Origin: Morchella semilibera
Lineage: Eukaryota; Ascomycota; Pezizomycetes; Pezizales; Morchellaceae
NCBI GenBank assembly: GCA_009192285.1
Contig: CM018603.1
Span: 664,646-728,645 of the forward strand
Direction of reading: 5' to 3'
DNA length: 64,000 nucleotides
Below, piece after piece: positions 14,294 to 26,579 of this stretch. Both the position numbers and the translations under genes were made by a program. The notes beneath the pieces are model-generated. The model searched no databases, was not told the DNA's origin, and was given only the letters and a program-made list of their open reading frames with translations. Each line of letters opens with the position of its first letter. Within the stretch, counting starts at the first letter, position 1.

Positions 14294-15813
14294 GATCAGG
14301 TCCCCTCCTAGGGCCTAGCTCCTGATAGGCCGAGGTTTCGAAGAATATTGATCATGAAAAACCTTTCAGAGTTCAGGGCTATGTTCAAGATCGTTCGATG
14401 GCTGCCAGGAAGGTTTCTCATATCCAACATATTTAACCAAATACTCTACTCACCGTCCTCTCTTCCTAGAATCCAATATCTCCGCAACTTCCCATTCAGT
14501 CTCCCCTTCAACCTCCACTGATGGGGGTGGTTCAACAATTTGTCCTGGAACAGGATCATTCATCGTCGGCGATAGCAATGAAACATGAAATACCGGATGT
14601 ATTTTCATGGAGGTAGGTAATTCTAACTCATATGCATAAGGACTCACGATTCTTTTGACCAGGTAGGGACCAATTTGCTTCCAGTTGAGTTTCTTCGAGG
14701 GTCGCTTTGTTTCAATATTTCGGGTAGAAAGCCAGACGGAATCGCCAACAGCATAACGAGGTGCCGGAGTCCGATGTAGATTTGCTATCTCATCCTGTAT
14801 CTTTTGAGCCCTGAACATTTCGCTCTTCAGGAAGTCAAAAACCCGGGACATCTCCCTTGCCAGCCCATTAGCCTGATCCTCATTCACCGTCTTTCCATGT
14901 CGTAGCGGGCCAAAGATCATTCGAAAATGTCTTCCATAGTTTGCTTGGAAGGGGGACATATTGGTGGTTTCGGAAATATGATTATTAGTATCAAACTCAG
15001 CAAGAGGAAGAAAATTAGTCCAATCATCTTGTTGGTAGGAAACATAGCTGCGCAAATATTGCTCCATAATCTCATTGGTTCTTTCTGTTTGTGTATCGGT
15101 CTAAGGATAAAATGCAGTAGAATATCACGGGGCAATTTCTAACCGATCGCAAAGGGCTTTCCAGAACTCAGCCGTAAACTGTGTCCCTCGATCCGAAACA
15201 ATAGTCTCTGGCAACCCACGTAATTTCCATACTTGCTCCAGGTATAAACGAGACAGATCTCTGGCATTAACATTCTCTGTTGTGGGAATCAAATGCTTCA
15301 TCTTTGTTAACCGATCCACTACCACTAGTATGGCATTAAACCCATTACTCTCCGGGAGTCCGGTTACAAAATCCATGGTAATATCCGACCAAGGTCTCTT
15401 AGGTACTGATAGCGGTCGCAGAACTCCTTGAGGAGGATTATGGCTCGTTTTGCTCCGCCGACACGTATGGCAATTGTGAACATAGCGGTCTGTATATTTC
15501 CGCATAGTCGGCTAATAGTAGTTCCGGCTCAGGAGTTCCAATGTCTTTGATCGTCCAGGGTGTCCGGCAGAAGGTTTGTCATGATATTTCCGTAGCAGAT
15601 AGAGCTTGAGTTCATCATAGTCAGGAACATAGAGTGTGTTCCGATAAAGCAGTAACCCCTCCTCGCCTTCCTTGCACTCAGCCAACGAAATGTCTTTCGA
15701 TTGTCGAACGCCATCCCGGAGCATAGATAGAACTTTACTTGGAAAGCTGTCACACTGGTAAGCTTTGTTAAATAAATCAAGTACGGGAGACGATACTTCA
15801 GCGGGTTCATTTG
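14294..15813 (-). pseudogene. pol 3' part of E3 (integrase to chromodomain)
   Basis: Matches integrase and chromodomain of the family. Several stops mark decay: in the chromodomain (RGR*VEYLV), HPQTD read as *TD (CAG to TAG), RLEIAP*YST (CGA to TGA) and YY*PTMRK (TGG to TAG). It ends at codons for NEPAE, exactly where a further LTR (15814) begins. Confidence 0.85.
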
Positions 15814-16442
15814 TATGACGGAGTAACCCGACGCAAAGAAGAGGATGACAATGATGACGCGGAAGGATTCAAGGAACACAGCCACGCGACGAAGAGACCG
15901 ATGAAGACAGAGACAACACCGGGCAGGTACAAGCACAGGCACCGGCAAAGGCAAAGGCAAGAGCAAGGGCACAAGAGCACAGGGCAGAGAAAGTGAGGAC
16001 CAGATAGACCTCAACGAGATCGATGAGAGGTACTATGGGTTTCCTCTTTAGAGGACAGAATCTTGAGTACGAAAAACTATAGCTTGAGAATAGGAATAGA
16101 TTCCTATGTATCGAGATAACAGGAAGACGAGACAGGGAGAAAAGAAAGAAAGGACTAAGGAAAACTTCTATCCCCCCTATTTAACACACCTCCTCCACCA
16201 GTCCGCTATGACTCACTCCTTCGCTCATAGAACCCCATAGAAACCCATCGCTACCACACCTCGTATTCCTCCCCACCATCTCCGTTATTTACATTACCAA
16301 TCCATCACGCCATCGAACCTCCTAGAACCCGATGACGACACCCCCTCCTCAGCATACCTCCTCCTCGCTTATCATTACTCCATTAACCACGACAGCGCTT
16401 CGACTACCGAACCCTCGGGACCAATATCAAGACGCCGAGACA
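15814..16442 (-). repeat. 3' LTR of a nested element (LTR-1, minus)
   Basis: TATGACGGAGTAACCC...GACGCCGAGACA, 629 bp, directly followed by the polypurine tract and a second pol copy. Its interior (TTTAGAGGACAGAATC...) differs from the 13651 and 28362 LTRs, so it belongs to another insertion. No matching 5' LTR was found. Confidence 0.85.
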
Positions 16443-19400
16443 GATCAGGTCCCCTCCTAGGGCCTAGCTCCTGATAAGCCGAGGTTTCGAAGGATATTGA
16501 TCATTAAAAACTTCTCCAAGTTCAGGACTATGTTCAAGATCGTCCGACGGCTGCCAGGAAGGTTCCTCGTATCCAACATATCTAACCAAATACTCCACCC
16601 GCCGTCCCCTCTTCCTAGAATCCAATATCTCTGCAACTTCCCATTCCGTCTCCCCTTCAACCTCCACCGGTGGGGGTGGTCCCGCAATTTGTCCTGGCAC
16701 AGGATCATTCATCACCGGCGATAGTAGTGAAACATGAAATACCGGATGTATTTTCATGGAGGTAGGTAATTCCAACTCATAAGCATAGGGACTCACAATT
16801 CGTTTAACCAAATATGGACCGATTTGCTTCCAGTGGAGTTTCTTTGAGGGTCGCTTTGTTTCAATATTTCTAGTGGAAAGCCAGACAGAATTACCGACCG
16901 CATATCGAGGTGCTGAAGTACGGTGTAAATTGGCCATTTCCTCCTGTATCTTCTGAGCCCTAAACATCTCGCTCTTCAAGAAATCAAAGACTTGGGACAT
17001 CTCCCTTGCCAACCCATTTGCTTGGTCCTCATTCACCGTCTGCCCGTGTTGTAATGGTCCAAATGTCATTCTCGGATGTCTCTCATAGTTAGCCTGAAAG
17101 GGGGACATATTAGTAGTCTCAGAGATGTGATTATTGGTAGCGAACTCAGCAAGAGGTAGAAAATCAGCCCAATTATCCTGTTGATACAATACATAGCTGC
17201 GGAGGTACTGTTCTATAACCGTATTGGTCCTTTCCGTTTGTCCATCTGTTTGAGGATGAAAGGCAGTTGAATATCGGGGTGCAATCTCTAAACGATCACA
17301 GAGAGTTTTCCAAAACTCAGCGGTAAACTGTATCCCTCGATCAGAGACAATAGTCTCTGGTATCCCATGGAGCTTCCATACTTGTTCCAGGTATAGAAGA
17401 GACAGATCTCTGGCATTAACATTCTCCGTGGTGCCGATAAGGTGTTTCATTTTCGTCAAACGATCCACCACTACCAGAATAGCATTAAATCCATTGTTAT
17501 ATCTGTCCAGGGCCCCTTGGGTACCGATAGTGGACGCAGAACTCCTTGTAGGGGATTATGGTTCGCTTTATTCCGTCGACAAGTATGGCAATTTTGAATA
17601 TAACGGTCTGTATATTTCCGCATGGTCGGCCAATAATATTCTCGACTCAGGAGTTCTAACATTTTTGATCTGCCTGAATGTCCCGCTGAAGGTTTATCGT
17701 CATATTCTCGCAATAAGTAGAGCTTGAGTTTGTCATGGTTGGGGACATAGTGTAAATTCCGGTAAAGCAACAACCCCTCCTCATTCTCCTTGCATTCCGC
17801 CAAAGATATTTCTTTCGATTGTTGGATGCCATCACGGAGCATGGATAGGATCTTATTAGGAAAAACTATCGAGCTGGTAAGCCTTCAAGTTGTTAAATAA
17901 ATCCAGTACTAGTATGGGAGACGATCCTTCAGCGGGTTCATTTGTCAAAGAACCCGCTAACAAACCTATCTTTGAATCTAAGTTCTCCTTCTTCAACACC
18001 ACTCTGCTCTGTTGCTCCAACCTTTCGTCCCCTTCCTTCGGTAAATCCTTGGGCCTCCTTGTCAAAATATCCAGTTTCCTTCCCTGCTTCCCCGGCCTAT
18101 ACTGAATAACAAAGTTAAATCAAGACAAAAACTCCGCCCAACGGGTTTGACGTCGATTCAGCAATTTAGTTGACTATCACGGAGCGAAGTGGAGTTCAGG
18201 GCGGAGCAAGCCAAGGTACACTACCTAGGTGGGACGTAACCGTAATATCCGAGGCGGGGCGAGACTATGGGGCGAGGCGAAGTACGAGGTAGAGAACCGA
18301 ATATATTCTAAAGACTACAAACTCCTGAAGATAGGAAGGTTGCGTGAAGAGAAAAGAAGAGAAAAGAACTATCTACAAGCGAGGACGAAGCCTCCATATA
18401 TACACCACATATTAGTCCGATGACTCATCCGAGTAACCCTGTACAGAACCCCATAGAATCCCCCAAGACATCCGCGTATCCTATCGCCGAGCTTACATAT
18501 CCTTATTCCCTATTACTGAAACCGTATCTCCGATCCGAACCCCTGTAACCGAATCCCATAGAACATAAGAGAACTCCTGACTAATCCCTCTTCCCGCAAC
18601 ATCGCCATAGTACATTCCACGCCGTGATATTGACATAAAGTACTTAAGATTGCGATGGTCTGTGAGTACCTTGACTTGGAATTGAGCTGTCTCCAAGTGA
18701 GGTCTCCATTCCTCGAAACAACGAATAATGGCCAGTAATTCTGTGTCATAGATTTCATAATTGAATTCCGCCGGCGAGTATGTGTTGGAGAAAAAAGCAA
18801 CTGGGTGGAGTATTCCTTTATCGTCCCGTTGTAATAATATTCCTGCCGACATATAGTCTGACGTATCTGTTTCCACAATAAATTCCTTCTCAGGATCCGG
18901 GTGCATCAATACTGGAGCAGTGGAAAAGGCAGTCTTAAGGCTTTGGAAAGCTTGTTCAACCTTCTGGGTCCACTCAAATCGCACATGTTTTTTCGTCAAA
19001 GCAGTCAGTGGCCGAGCCACTCAGGAGTAAGCATAAATAAAATGTCGATAAAAATTGGCAAACCCAAGAAACTCCTGAACCTCCTTCACTGTCTTTGGCG
19101 CCTCCCAGTCCACAATTGTCTGTACCTTAGCAGGGTCCATCTTTATTCCCCCAGGGGTCAAAATCATGCCCAAATATTTGGTTTCCTGCACACTAAATTC
19201 ACACTTTTCGGGCTTCAGGTGGACCTCATTGGCCTCCAAGGCTTCCAGTACTTACTGCATATCCTGTTGGTGTTGCTCCAGGGTTTCCGAATAAATGAGA
19301 ATATCGTCAAGGTAAGCAGTAGTACAATGGTCCAGAAAGGGCCGGAGGATATCATTAATCCAACGTTGAAAAGCAGCGGGTGCATTGGTTAGACCAAAAG

Positions 19401-20074
19401 ACATCACCAGATATTTCCAATATCCATAGCGAGTTCTAAAAGCCGTTTTCCACTCATCCCCCTCTTTAATCCGGATCTGATTATAACCTCATCGTAAATC
19501 CTACTTGGTAAAATAATTTGCCCATGTGAGATTGGCCATAGTTTCTGGTGTAAGGGGAAGAGGATATCGATCCTTAACCGTAATGGCATTTAGCTTCCGG
19601 TAATCAACGCACAAACGTAGGGAACCATCAGCTTTCTTAACAAATAGCACCGGGGCGCCAGTTGGAGAATTGCTAGACCGAAGAAATCCCTTCTGCAAGT
19701 TATCAGCCGGATAATCCCTCAACGCCTTCAACTCTTCCTGCGACATGCTGTACATAGGACCAAATGGAGGTACTGTTCCTTCTTGTAGCTTTATCTCATG
19801 GTCATAGGAACGATGTGGTCACGGTGGTAGCCTAAATGCATTGGTTTCATCATATGGTTGACGGAAACGTTGGTAGTCTATCGGAATCTTCCCATCAGGA
19901 TTGGCAGGCATCTCCAATATCTTGTTAACAGCATATAGAGTGGTTGAGTAGACTTAGACGGTAGGATCCTGAGCTAACTTCTTGAACGATCGAGGGGTAA
20001 CTGCTGAAATATGGTTAACTGGCTTTTCCGGTGGTGTAGTTGAAATTCCCCGAGCAACAATAGGTTTGCGGTTG
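16443..20074 (-). pseudogene. pol (chromodomain to RT/protease), minus, decayed
   Basis: Reads in order from 20074 downwards: protease tail, RT, RNase H (interrupted at 18175-18629), integrase, chromodomain. The longest open part, 16464-17471, holds the integrase core and chromodomain. Damage includes stops at the RT LDLRWGY box (TGG to TGA plus a TAG), YAYS* (CGA to TGA), Q*VLEA (CAA to TAA), and a 31-bp deletion near 17490 in the integrase D-box (MDFVTGLP...). The 3' end belongs to the 15814 LTR element, the 5' end probably to E3. Confidence 0.85.
18175..18629 (-). repeat. Solo LTR-2-like repeat (TATCACGG...CCGTGATA)
   Basis: A 455-bp insertion with ends TATCACGGAGCG and CGCCGTGATA, flanked by a perfect 5-bp TSD, TTGAC (18170-18174 and 18630-18634). 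It splits the pol RNase H region; joining the flanks restores the sister sequence (TTTAGTTGACATAAAG). It contains a TATA-like CATATATAC and short GTTCTATGRG-type blocks that resemble LTR-1. The orientation is judged from the copy at 60286. Confidence 0.85.
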
Positions 20075-20705
20075 TGTGACGGAGTAACCCGACGCAAAGA
20101 AGAAGATGACAATGATGACGCAGAAGGACTCGAGGAGCACAGCCTTCGCAACGAGGGAACTGACGAAGACAGAGGCGACGCCGGCCAAGCACAAGCACAG
20201 GCACGGGCGAAGGCAAAGGCAAGAGCAAGGGCACAAGAGCTCGGGACAGGGAAGGTGAGAACCGAATGGACCTCAACGAGAACGATGAGAGGTACTATGA
20301 ATTTCCTCTTGTCAGAGGACCGAGTCTTTGGGACGAGAGGCTATGGCTTAGAAATAGGAGTAGATTCCTATGTACCAGAACAACAGGAAGACGAGACAGA
20401 GAGGAAAGAAAGAAAGAACTAAGAAAACATCTATCCCCGCTATTTAACACATCTCCTCCACTAGTCCGCTATGACTCACACTTCGCTCATAGAACCTCAT
20501 AGAAACCCATCGCTACCATACTCCGTAATCCTCCCCACCATCTCCGTTATTTTACATTACCAATCCATCACGCCATCGAACCTCCCAGAACCTAATGACG
20601 ACAACCTCCACCTCGCATTCCCCGCTCTCGCTTAACATTACCCTAACAATTACAACCATGCATCGCCTACCGAATTGTCGGAACCAATGCCAAGACGCCG
20701 GGACA
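20075..20705 (-). repeat. 3' LTR of E4 (LTR-1, minus)
   Basis: TGTGACGGAGTAACCC...GACGCCGGGACA, 631 bp. It nearly equals 25949-26579; the differences are clustered around GAGCTCGGGACA versus GAGCGCAGGGCA, plus two single sites. Confidence 0.95.
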
Positions 20706-21313
20706 CATCAGGTCCCCTCCAAGGGCCTAGCTCCTGATAGGCCAAGGTTTCGAAGGATATTGATCATGGAATGCTTTCCTAATATCAGGACTATGCTCCA
20801 AATCGTCCGAAGGTTGCCACGACGGTTCTTCATATCCAACGTATCTAACCAAGTATTCCACCCTTCGCCCCCTCTTCCGCGAATCCAATATCTCCGCTAC
20901 TTCCCATTCAGTCTCTCCTTCAACCTCCACCGGTGGGGTGGTTCGACCATCTGTCCCGGAACAGGATCTCTAACTGTCGGCGATAATAATGAAACATGGA
21001 ATACCGGATGAATTTTCATAGAGGCAGGTAATCCCAGCTCGTAGGCATAAGGACTCACAATTTGTTTGACCGGGTAGGGGCCAATTTGTTTCCAGTCAAG
21101 TTTTTTCGAGGGTCGTTTTGTTTCAATATTTCTAGTCGAAAGCCAAACGAAATCGCCGACCGCATATCGAGGTGCCGGAGTTCGATGTAAGTTCGCCATT
21201 TCTTCCTGTATCTTCTGTGCCCTAAACATCTCGCTTTTCAGGAAATCAAATACCTGAGACATCTCTCGTGCCAATCCATTAGCCTGGTCCTCGTTCACCG
21301 TCTGTCCGTGCTG

Positions 21314-21450
21314 CATCAGCAAACTCAACTTATGACTGCAGTCTCCCAACAGTCTCCCGGGTCTCCTGAGAGTCTCCTGAGACTCCTGGAGATTTTTTGA
21401 ATCTCCTGAGGCTCAGGAGACATCAGGAGACAAATGAAGTCTTGCTGATG
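21314..21450 (-). mobile_element. 137-bp foldback element, copy A1
   Basis: Ends CATCAGCAAACTC and AGTCTTGCTGATG, interior built of GTCTCCTGA/TCAGGAGAC words in both orientations. The flanks (GTGCTG | TGTAAAGG) compared with sister pol copies show a 2-bp TG duplication. Confidence 0.85.
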
Positions 21451-23699
21451 TGTAAAGGTCCAAAGGTCATTCTTGGGTGCCTTCCATAGTTAGCCTGGAA
21501 GGGGGACATATTAGTAGTCTCGGAGATATGGTTATTGGTAGCAAATTCCGCCAGAGGTAAAAAGTCCGCCCAGTTATCTTGTTGATACGACACACAACTG
21601 CGAAGATACTGTTCCATAATCGCATTGGTCCTTTCTGTTTGCCCATCGGTCTGAGGGTGAAATGCTGTGGAATATCGAGGAGCAATTTCCAGCCGTTCGC
21701 AGAGGACTTTCCAAAATTCAGCAGTAAACTGTGTTCCTCGATCGGAAACAACTTGAATAGTTTCGGGTAACCCATGTATCTTCCATACCTGCTCCAGGTA
21801 TAGACGAGACAGATCTCTGGCGTTAACATTCTCCGTCGTGGGAATCAAATGCTTCATCTTTGTCAACCGATCCACCACTACTAGAATGGCATTAAATCCA
21901 TGACTTTCCGGGAGTCCCGTTACAAAGTCCATCGTGACATCCGTCTAGGGTCCCTTGGGCACCGATAGGGGGCGTAGAACTCCTTGTAGGGGGTTATGGT
22001 TCGTCTTGCTTTGCCGGCAGATATGACAATTCTGGACGTAGCGATCTGTATATTTCCGCATGGTCGGCCAATAATATTCTCGGCTGAGAAGCTCCAAAGT
22101 CTTTGATCGTCCCGGATGTCCAGCCGAAGGTTTATCGTGATACTCTCGTAGTAAATAAAGTTTAAGTTCGTCAAAGTCAGGGACATAAAGGGTATTCCGA
22201 TAAAGTAATAACCCCTCCTTGCTTTCCTTGCACTCGCCCAACGAAATCTCTTTCGATTGTCGAACGCCGTCCCGAAGCATGGATAAAACTTTACTCGGGA
22301 AGCTATCATACTGGTAAGCTTTGTTAAATAAATCAAGTACGGGAGACGATCCTTCAGCGGGTTCATTTGACAAAGAACCCGCTAACAAACCTATCTTAAC
22401 ATCTAAATTCTCTTTCTTCAAAACCACCCGAATTTGTTGTGCCAATCTCTCGTCCCCCTCCTTTGGTAAATCTTTAGACCTTCTGGTCAGAATATCGACC
22501 TTCCTTCCCTGCTTCCCGGGTCGGTATTGAATAATAAAATTAAATCGAGATAAAAACTCCGCCCAACGGGTCTGCCGCCGATTCAACAATTTGGTGGACA
22601 TAAAGTACTCAAGGTTGCGATGATCTGTAAGCACTTTGACTTGAAATTGAGCTGTCTCCAAATGAGGTCTCCATTCCTCAAAGCAGCGAATAATGGCCAA
22701 CAACTCCTTATCATAGATTTCATAATTGCATTCCGCAGGTACATGGGTCTTAGAAAAGAAGGCAACCAGATGGAGCATTCCTTCATCATCGCGCTGGGAC
22801 AATATTCCTGCCGACACATAATCTGATGCATCTGTCTCCACAATAAATTCCTTTTCAGGGTCCGGGTGCATCAACACTGGAGCAGTGGTAAAGGCAGTCT
22901 TGAGTCTTTGAAAAGCCTGCTCGACCTTCTGGGTCCACTCAAATCGCACATGTTTTTTCGTCAACGCAGTCAACGGCCGAGCCACTCGAGAGTAAGCATA
23001 AATAAAGCGTCGATAAAAATTAGCAAATCCAAGAAACTCCTGAACCTCCTTCACTGTCTTCGGCGCCTCCCAATCCACAATTGTCTGTACCTTAGCAGGA
23101 TCCATCTTCATTCCTCCAGGGGTCAGAATCATGCCCAAATATTTTGTTTCTTGTACGCTAAATTCGCATTTCTCTGGTTTCAGGTGGACTTCGTTGGCTT
23201 CCAGGGCCCCAAGTACCTGTTGTACATCTCGCTGATGTTGTTCTAGTGTTTCCGAATAGATGAGAATATCATCCAGGTACGCGGTAGCACAACGATCCAA
23301 GAAGGGTCGGAGAATATCATTAATCCAGCGTTGAAAAGTAGCGGGGGCATTTGTCAATCCGAAAGGCATCACCAAATATTCCCAATGTCCGTAGCGAGTC
23401 CGGAAAGCCGTTTTCCACTCGTCTCCTTCCTTAATCCTAATCTGATTGTAGCCTCAACGTAAATCCAGCTTTGTAAAATAATTAGCTCGGGCCAGGTTGG
23501 CCATCGTCTCCGGTGTAAGGGGAAGAGGATATCGATCCTTAACCGTAATAGCATTTAGCTTCCGATAATCAACACACAAACGTAGAGATCCATCAGCCTT
23601 TTTAACAAATAGCACAGGAGCACCCGCTGGAGAGTTACTGGACCGAAGAAATCCTTTCTGCAAATTATCGGCCAAATAATCCCTCAATGCCGTTAACTC

Positions 23700-23836
23700 C
23701 ATCAGCAAACTCAACTTGTGCTTGCAGTCTCCCAGCAGTCTCCCAAGCCTCCTGAGAGTCTCCTGAGACCCCTGGATATTTTTTTAGTCTCCTGAGGTTC
23801 AGGAGACATCAGGAGACAAATGAAGTCTTGCTGATG
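23700..23836 (-). mobile_element. 137-bp foldback element, copy A2
   Basis: Same ends, length and orientation as copy A1, inserted in the RT coding region between GTTAACTC and TCCTCCCGCG, a 2-bp TC duplication relative to sister copies. Confidence 0.85.
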
Positions 23837-24644
23837 TCCTCCCGCGACATACTATACATAGGACCAAAGGGTGGTACTGTTCCCTCCTGAAGTTTGATCT
23901 CATGATCGTGGAGACGATGTGGCGGTAGTCTAGAGGCATTAGTCTCATCGAACAACTGCCGGAACCGTTGGTAATCAATTGGGATTGTTCCATTAGGGTT
24001 GGCAGGCGTCTCCAATATTTTGTTAACAGCATAGAGGGTAGTCGAATAAATTTGCACAGTAGGGTCTTGTGAAAGTTTCTTAAATGATCGAGGAGTAATT
24101 GCCGAAATATTTGTAACAGGTCTTTCTGGCGGTGAAGTTGAAATTCCTCGCGCAACAATAAGTTTGTGGTTGGCTATGCAATGCTCGAGACACACTGATG
24201 ATTGGAAGCGAATCTCATTCCTTCCACTATCAATCAAAACTCCATGCTTCCTCAACCAAGGTATCCCCATCACCAGCGAGTAATGTCCCAGCTTTGTAAC
24301 AAAGAAAGGGCACTCCTCCACATGTCCATTAATTTCCAATTCCAACGTCACCTTCCTGGTCACCTTTCCGGACTCAATAGGTCTTCCATCAATCACATCA
24401 ATCTCCCTCTCAGTCCTCAGATTTTTCATTTTTAATTCATGGCGGCGCACAAAGTCTTCATCAATAAATGCATATCCCGACGCTCCAGTATCAATCAAGG
24501 CATAAGTGGGTACAATAGATTTTTTATTTTGTGAAATAGAACACACTACAATCAGTTGATTCCCATCTATCTCCCCTTCTGATAATGAAAACGTTGAAAT
24601 AGACACCTGCGAGAAAACCTTTGGAGGTCCCTGGGCTATGCCGC

Positions 24645-25887
24645 CTAGGCCAGGGACGAATCTTTTAACTCCTCCTCATCCGACAATACCTCCTCTTCCT
24701 TTTCCTTCTTTTCCTTCTTTGCTTCCAACAACGCTCCCCTCATCCTAGGTGCTGCCCTTCCCGAGGGCGACAGCTTACAATCCCTAACCAAATGTCCAAC
24801 CCCTCCGCAATAGTAGCAACGATTCTCCACACGACGTGCCTCCCTTTCTCTAGGATCCGGGCGACGATAACTATTAGACAAGTCCATAGGGACCACTCCC
24901 CCAGGGGTATAGGAAGGATGGGCCGCTGGCGCAGCATTCTTCGGTGGTGGTTGGGGTGGTCCTCGTACGACTGGGGATGTTGCTGGTGCAACGGGGGGAC
25001 GGGGAGCAAAGGATCGTGGAGCAGGGGCGCTTGGAATATGAAAACGAAATCTCCCCATCCTGGCCTGTAGCGCCCGTTGCGTATTATCAAGACGTTGGAG
25101 TAGCAGCCCGCAGTCCTTAATCGTGGTTGGTGTTTCATTCTGAATCATCAGGGCCATTAGGTCCTGGTTAAGTCCCTCCAACAAACATTCAATCTTAGCC
25201 GCCTCGTTGAACTCAGAGTCGGCAGCATATCGCTGAAACTCTGCAAAGTACTCAGAAAAGGTACGTTGGCGCTGCCTGATCTCTCTCAAGTTACGAGCCG
25301 CCGTGGCCGCCCGATCCGGATTCCCAAAAGCATTATCCAAAATTTCAAAAAAACTCCGTCATAGAATCGAGAGCGATTCCTTCATCCGTAATATAAGCTA
25401 AAAATTGATCCGCCGCTGATCCCTCCAGTCGAGAAATTGAATATGCCAATTGTTGGGCCGAAGTAGGAAAACGATCGAAATTAGCTGTAAGTTTAATCTG
25501 TAGCTGCCTCTGAAAGGTCCGGAGGGTCTTGCGATCGCCCCTATATTTCTCCAGGTCGGGGAGTTTCTCCGACTTGGCGGGCTTGGTTAAGTCGTCATGG
25601 ATCTCCTCTAGACCTCCTTTGACTCCTTCTTGCAACTTCTTAATCTTAGCCCGTAGTCCCTGGATTTCTTTATGGAACTCGGCCCGGCCTTGCTCGGATT
25701 CGGAGTGGTAGGAGGTGAGGTCAATCGCATATTGCTGAACCCCTCCGTGCGCCCTTTGGAGGAGGGCATACGCTTGCTTCGCTTCCTCCGTTGCGGCGGG
25801 GTCCACCTGAGGGTGAGCGACAAAGAACCCCTCGAGATCCGTATGGAGCTTTTGATAATCAAATGCATCGGTAGCGGGGGCAGTCAT
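24645..25887 (-). pseudogene. gag of E4, split by a T7 frameshift
   Basis: Starts ATG at 25887 (MTAPATDAFDYQKLH) and runs to MTEFF, where a run of seven T (coding strand; A at 25347-25353) brings TGA in frame. The frame shifted by one continues as ...DNAFGNPDRAATAARN to the end at 24645. It contains the capsid-like region, a proline-rich linker, a CCHC zinc knuckle (CYYCGGVGHLVRDC) and an acidic tail. The protease frame follows in the -1 register with a long overlap, as expected for frameshift-dependent Gag-Pol. Confidence 0.92.
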
Positions 25888-25936
25888 GGTAAACTATGGT
25901 GCAAGGAACTCGGACTGTGCCAGTCGAGTAAGAGTG

Positions 25937-25946
25937 GTCTCGTCTT
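25937..25946 (-). promoter_or_regulatory. Primer-binding site of E4 (self-priming type)
   Basis: AAGACGAGAC on the element's strand, 2 nt downstream of the 5' LTR. It is the exact complement of GTCTCGTCTT in the pyrimidine-rich part of the same LTR (26262-26271 read on the plus strand as AAGACGAGAC). Confidence 0.6.
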
Positions 25947-25948
25947 AG

Positions 25949-26579
25949 TGTGACGGAGTAACCCGACGCAAAGAAGAAGATGACAATGATGACGCAGAAG
26001 GACTCGAGGAGCACAGCCTTCGCAACGAGGGAACTGACGAAGACAGAGGCGACGCCGGCCAAGCACAAGCACAGGCACGGGCGAAGGCAAAGGCAAGAGC
26101 AAGGGCACAAGAGCGCAGGGCAGGGAAGGTGAGGACCGAATGGACCTCAACGAGAACGATGAGAGGTACTATGAATTTCCTCTTGTCAGAGGACCGAGTC
26201 TTTGGGACGAGAGGCTATGGCTTAGAAATAGGAGTAGATTCCTATGTACCAGAACAACAGGAAGACGAGACAGAGGGGAAAGAAAGAAAGAACTAAGAAA
26301 ACATCTATCCCCGCTATTTAACACATCTCCTCCACTAGTCCGCTATGACTCACACTTCGCTCATAGAACCTCATAGAAACCCATCGCTACCATACTCCGT
26401 AATCCTCCCCACCATCTCCGTTATTTTACATTACCAATCCATCACGCCATCGAACCTCCCAGAACCTAATGACGACAACCTCCACCTCGCATTCCCCGCT
26501 CTCGCTTAACATTACCCTAACAATTACAACCATGCATCGCCTACCGAATTGTCGGAACCAATGCCAAGACGCCGGGACA
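25949..26579 (-). repeat. 5' LTR of E4 (LTR-1, minus)
   Basis: 631 bp, TGTGACGG...GCCGGGACA on the plus strand; partner of 20075-20705, followed by the GGTTG target duplication. Confidence 0.95.

Larger units (their letters stand above)
20736..24606 (-). pseudogene. pol of E4 (protease to chromodomain), two MITEs inside
   Basis: Protease with the aspartate box ALIDTGASG near 24500, RT (YLDDILIYS), RNase H, integrase and chromodomain (to about 20736). It is broken by foldback elements at 23700-23836 (RT) and 21314-21450 (after the integrase core), by TGA at 23454-23456 (LR*GYNQ, TGG to TGA) and by TAG at 21945-21947 (GP*TDV, TGG to TAG). The central piece 21945-23375 is 476 codons without a stop. 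An extra two codons (IQVV) lie in the SDRG segment. Confidence 0.92.
20075..26579 (-). mobile_element. Ty3/gypsy element E4 (minus), complete, young
   Basis: A 6.5-kb element with both LTRs (20075-20705 and 25949-26579) and a perfect TSD GGTTG (20070-20074 and 26580-26584). The LTRs are both 631 bp and differ at about five positions by eye, so this is the youngest insertion in the pile. It landed in the protease region of the surrounding element. It is nevertheless dead: two 137-bp foldback elements, a gag frameshift and at least two pol stops. Confidence 0.93.
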
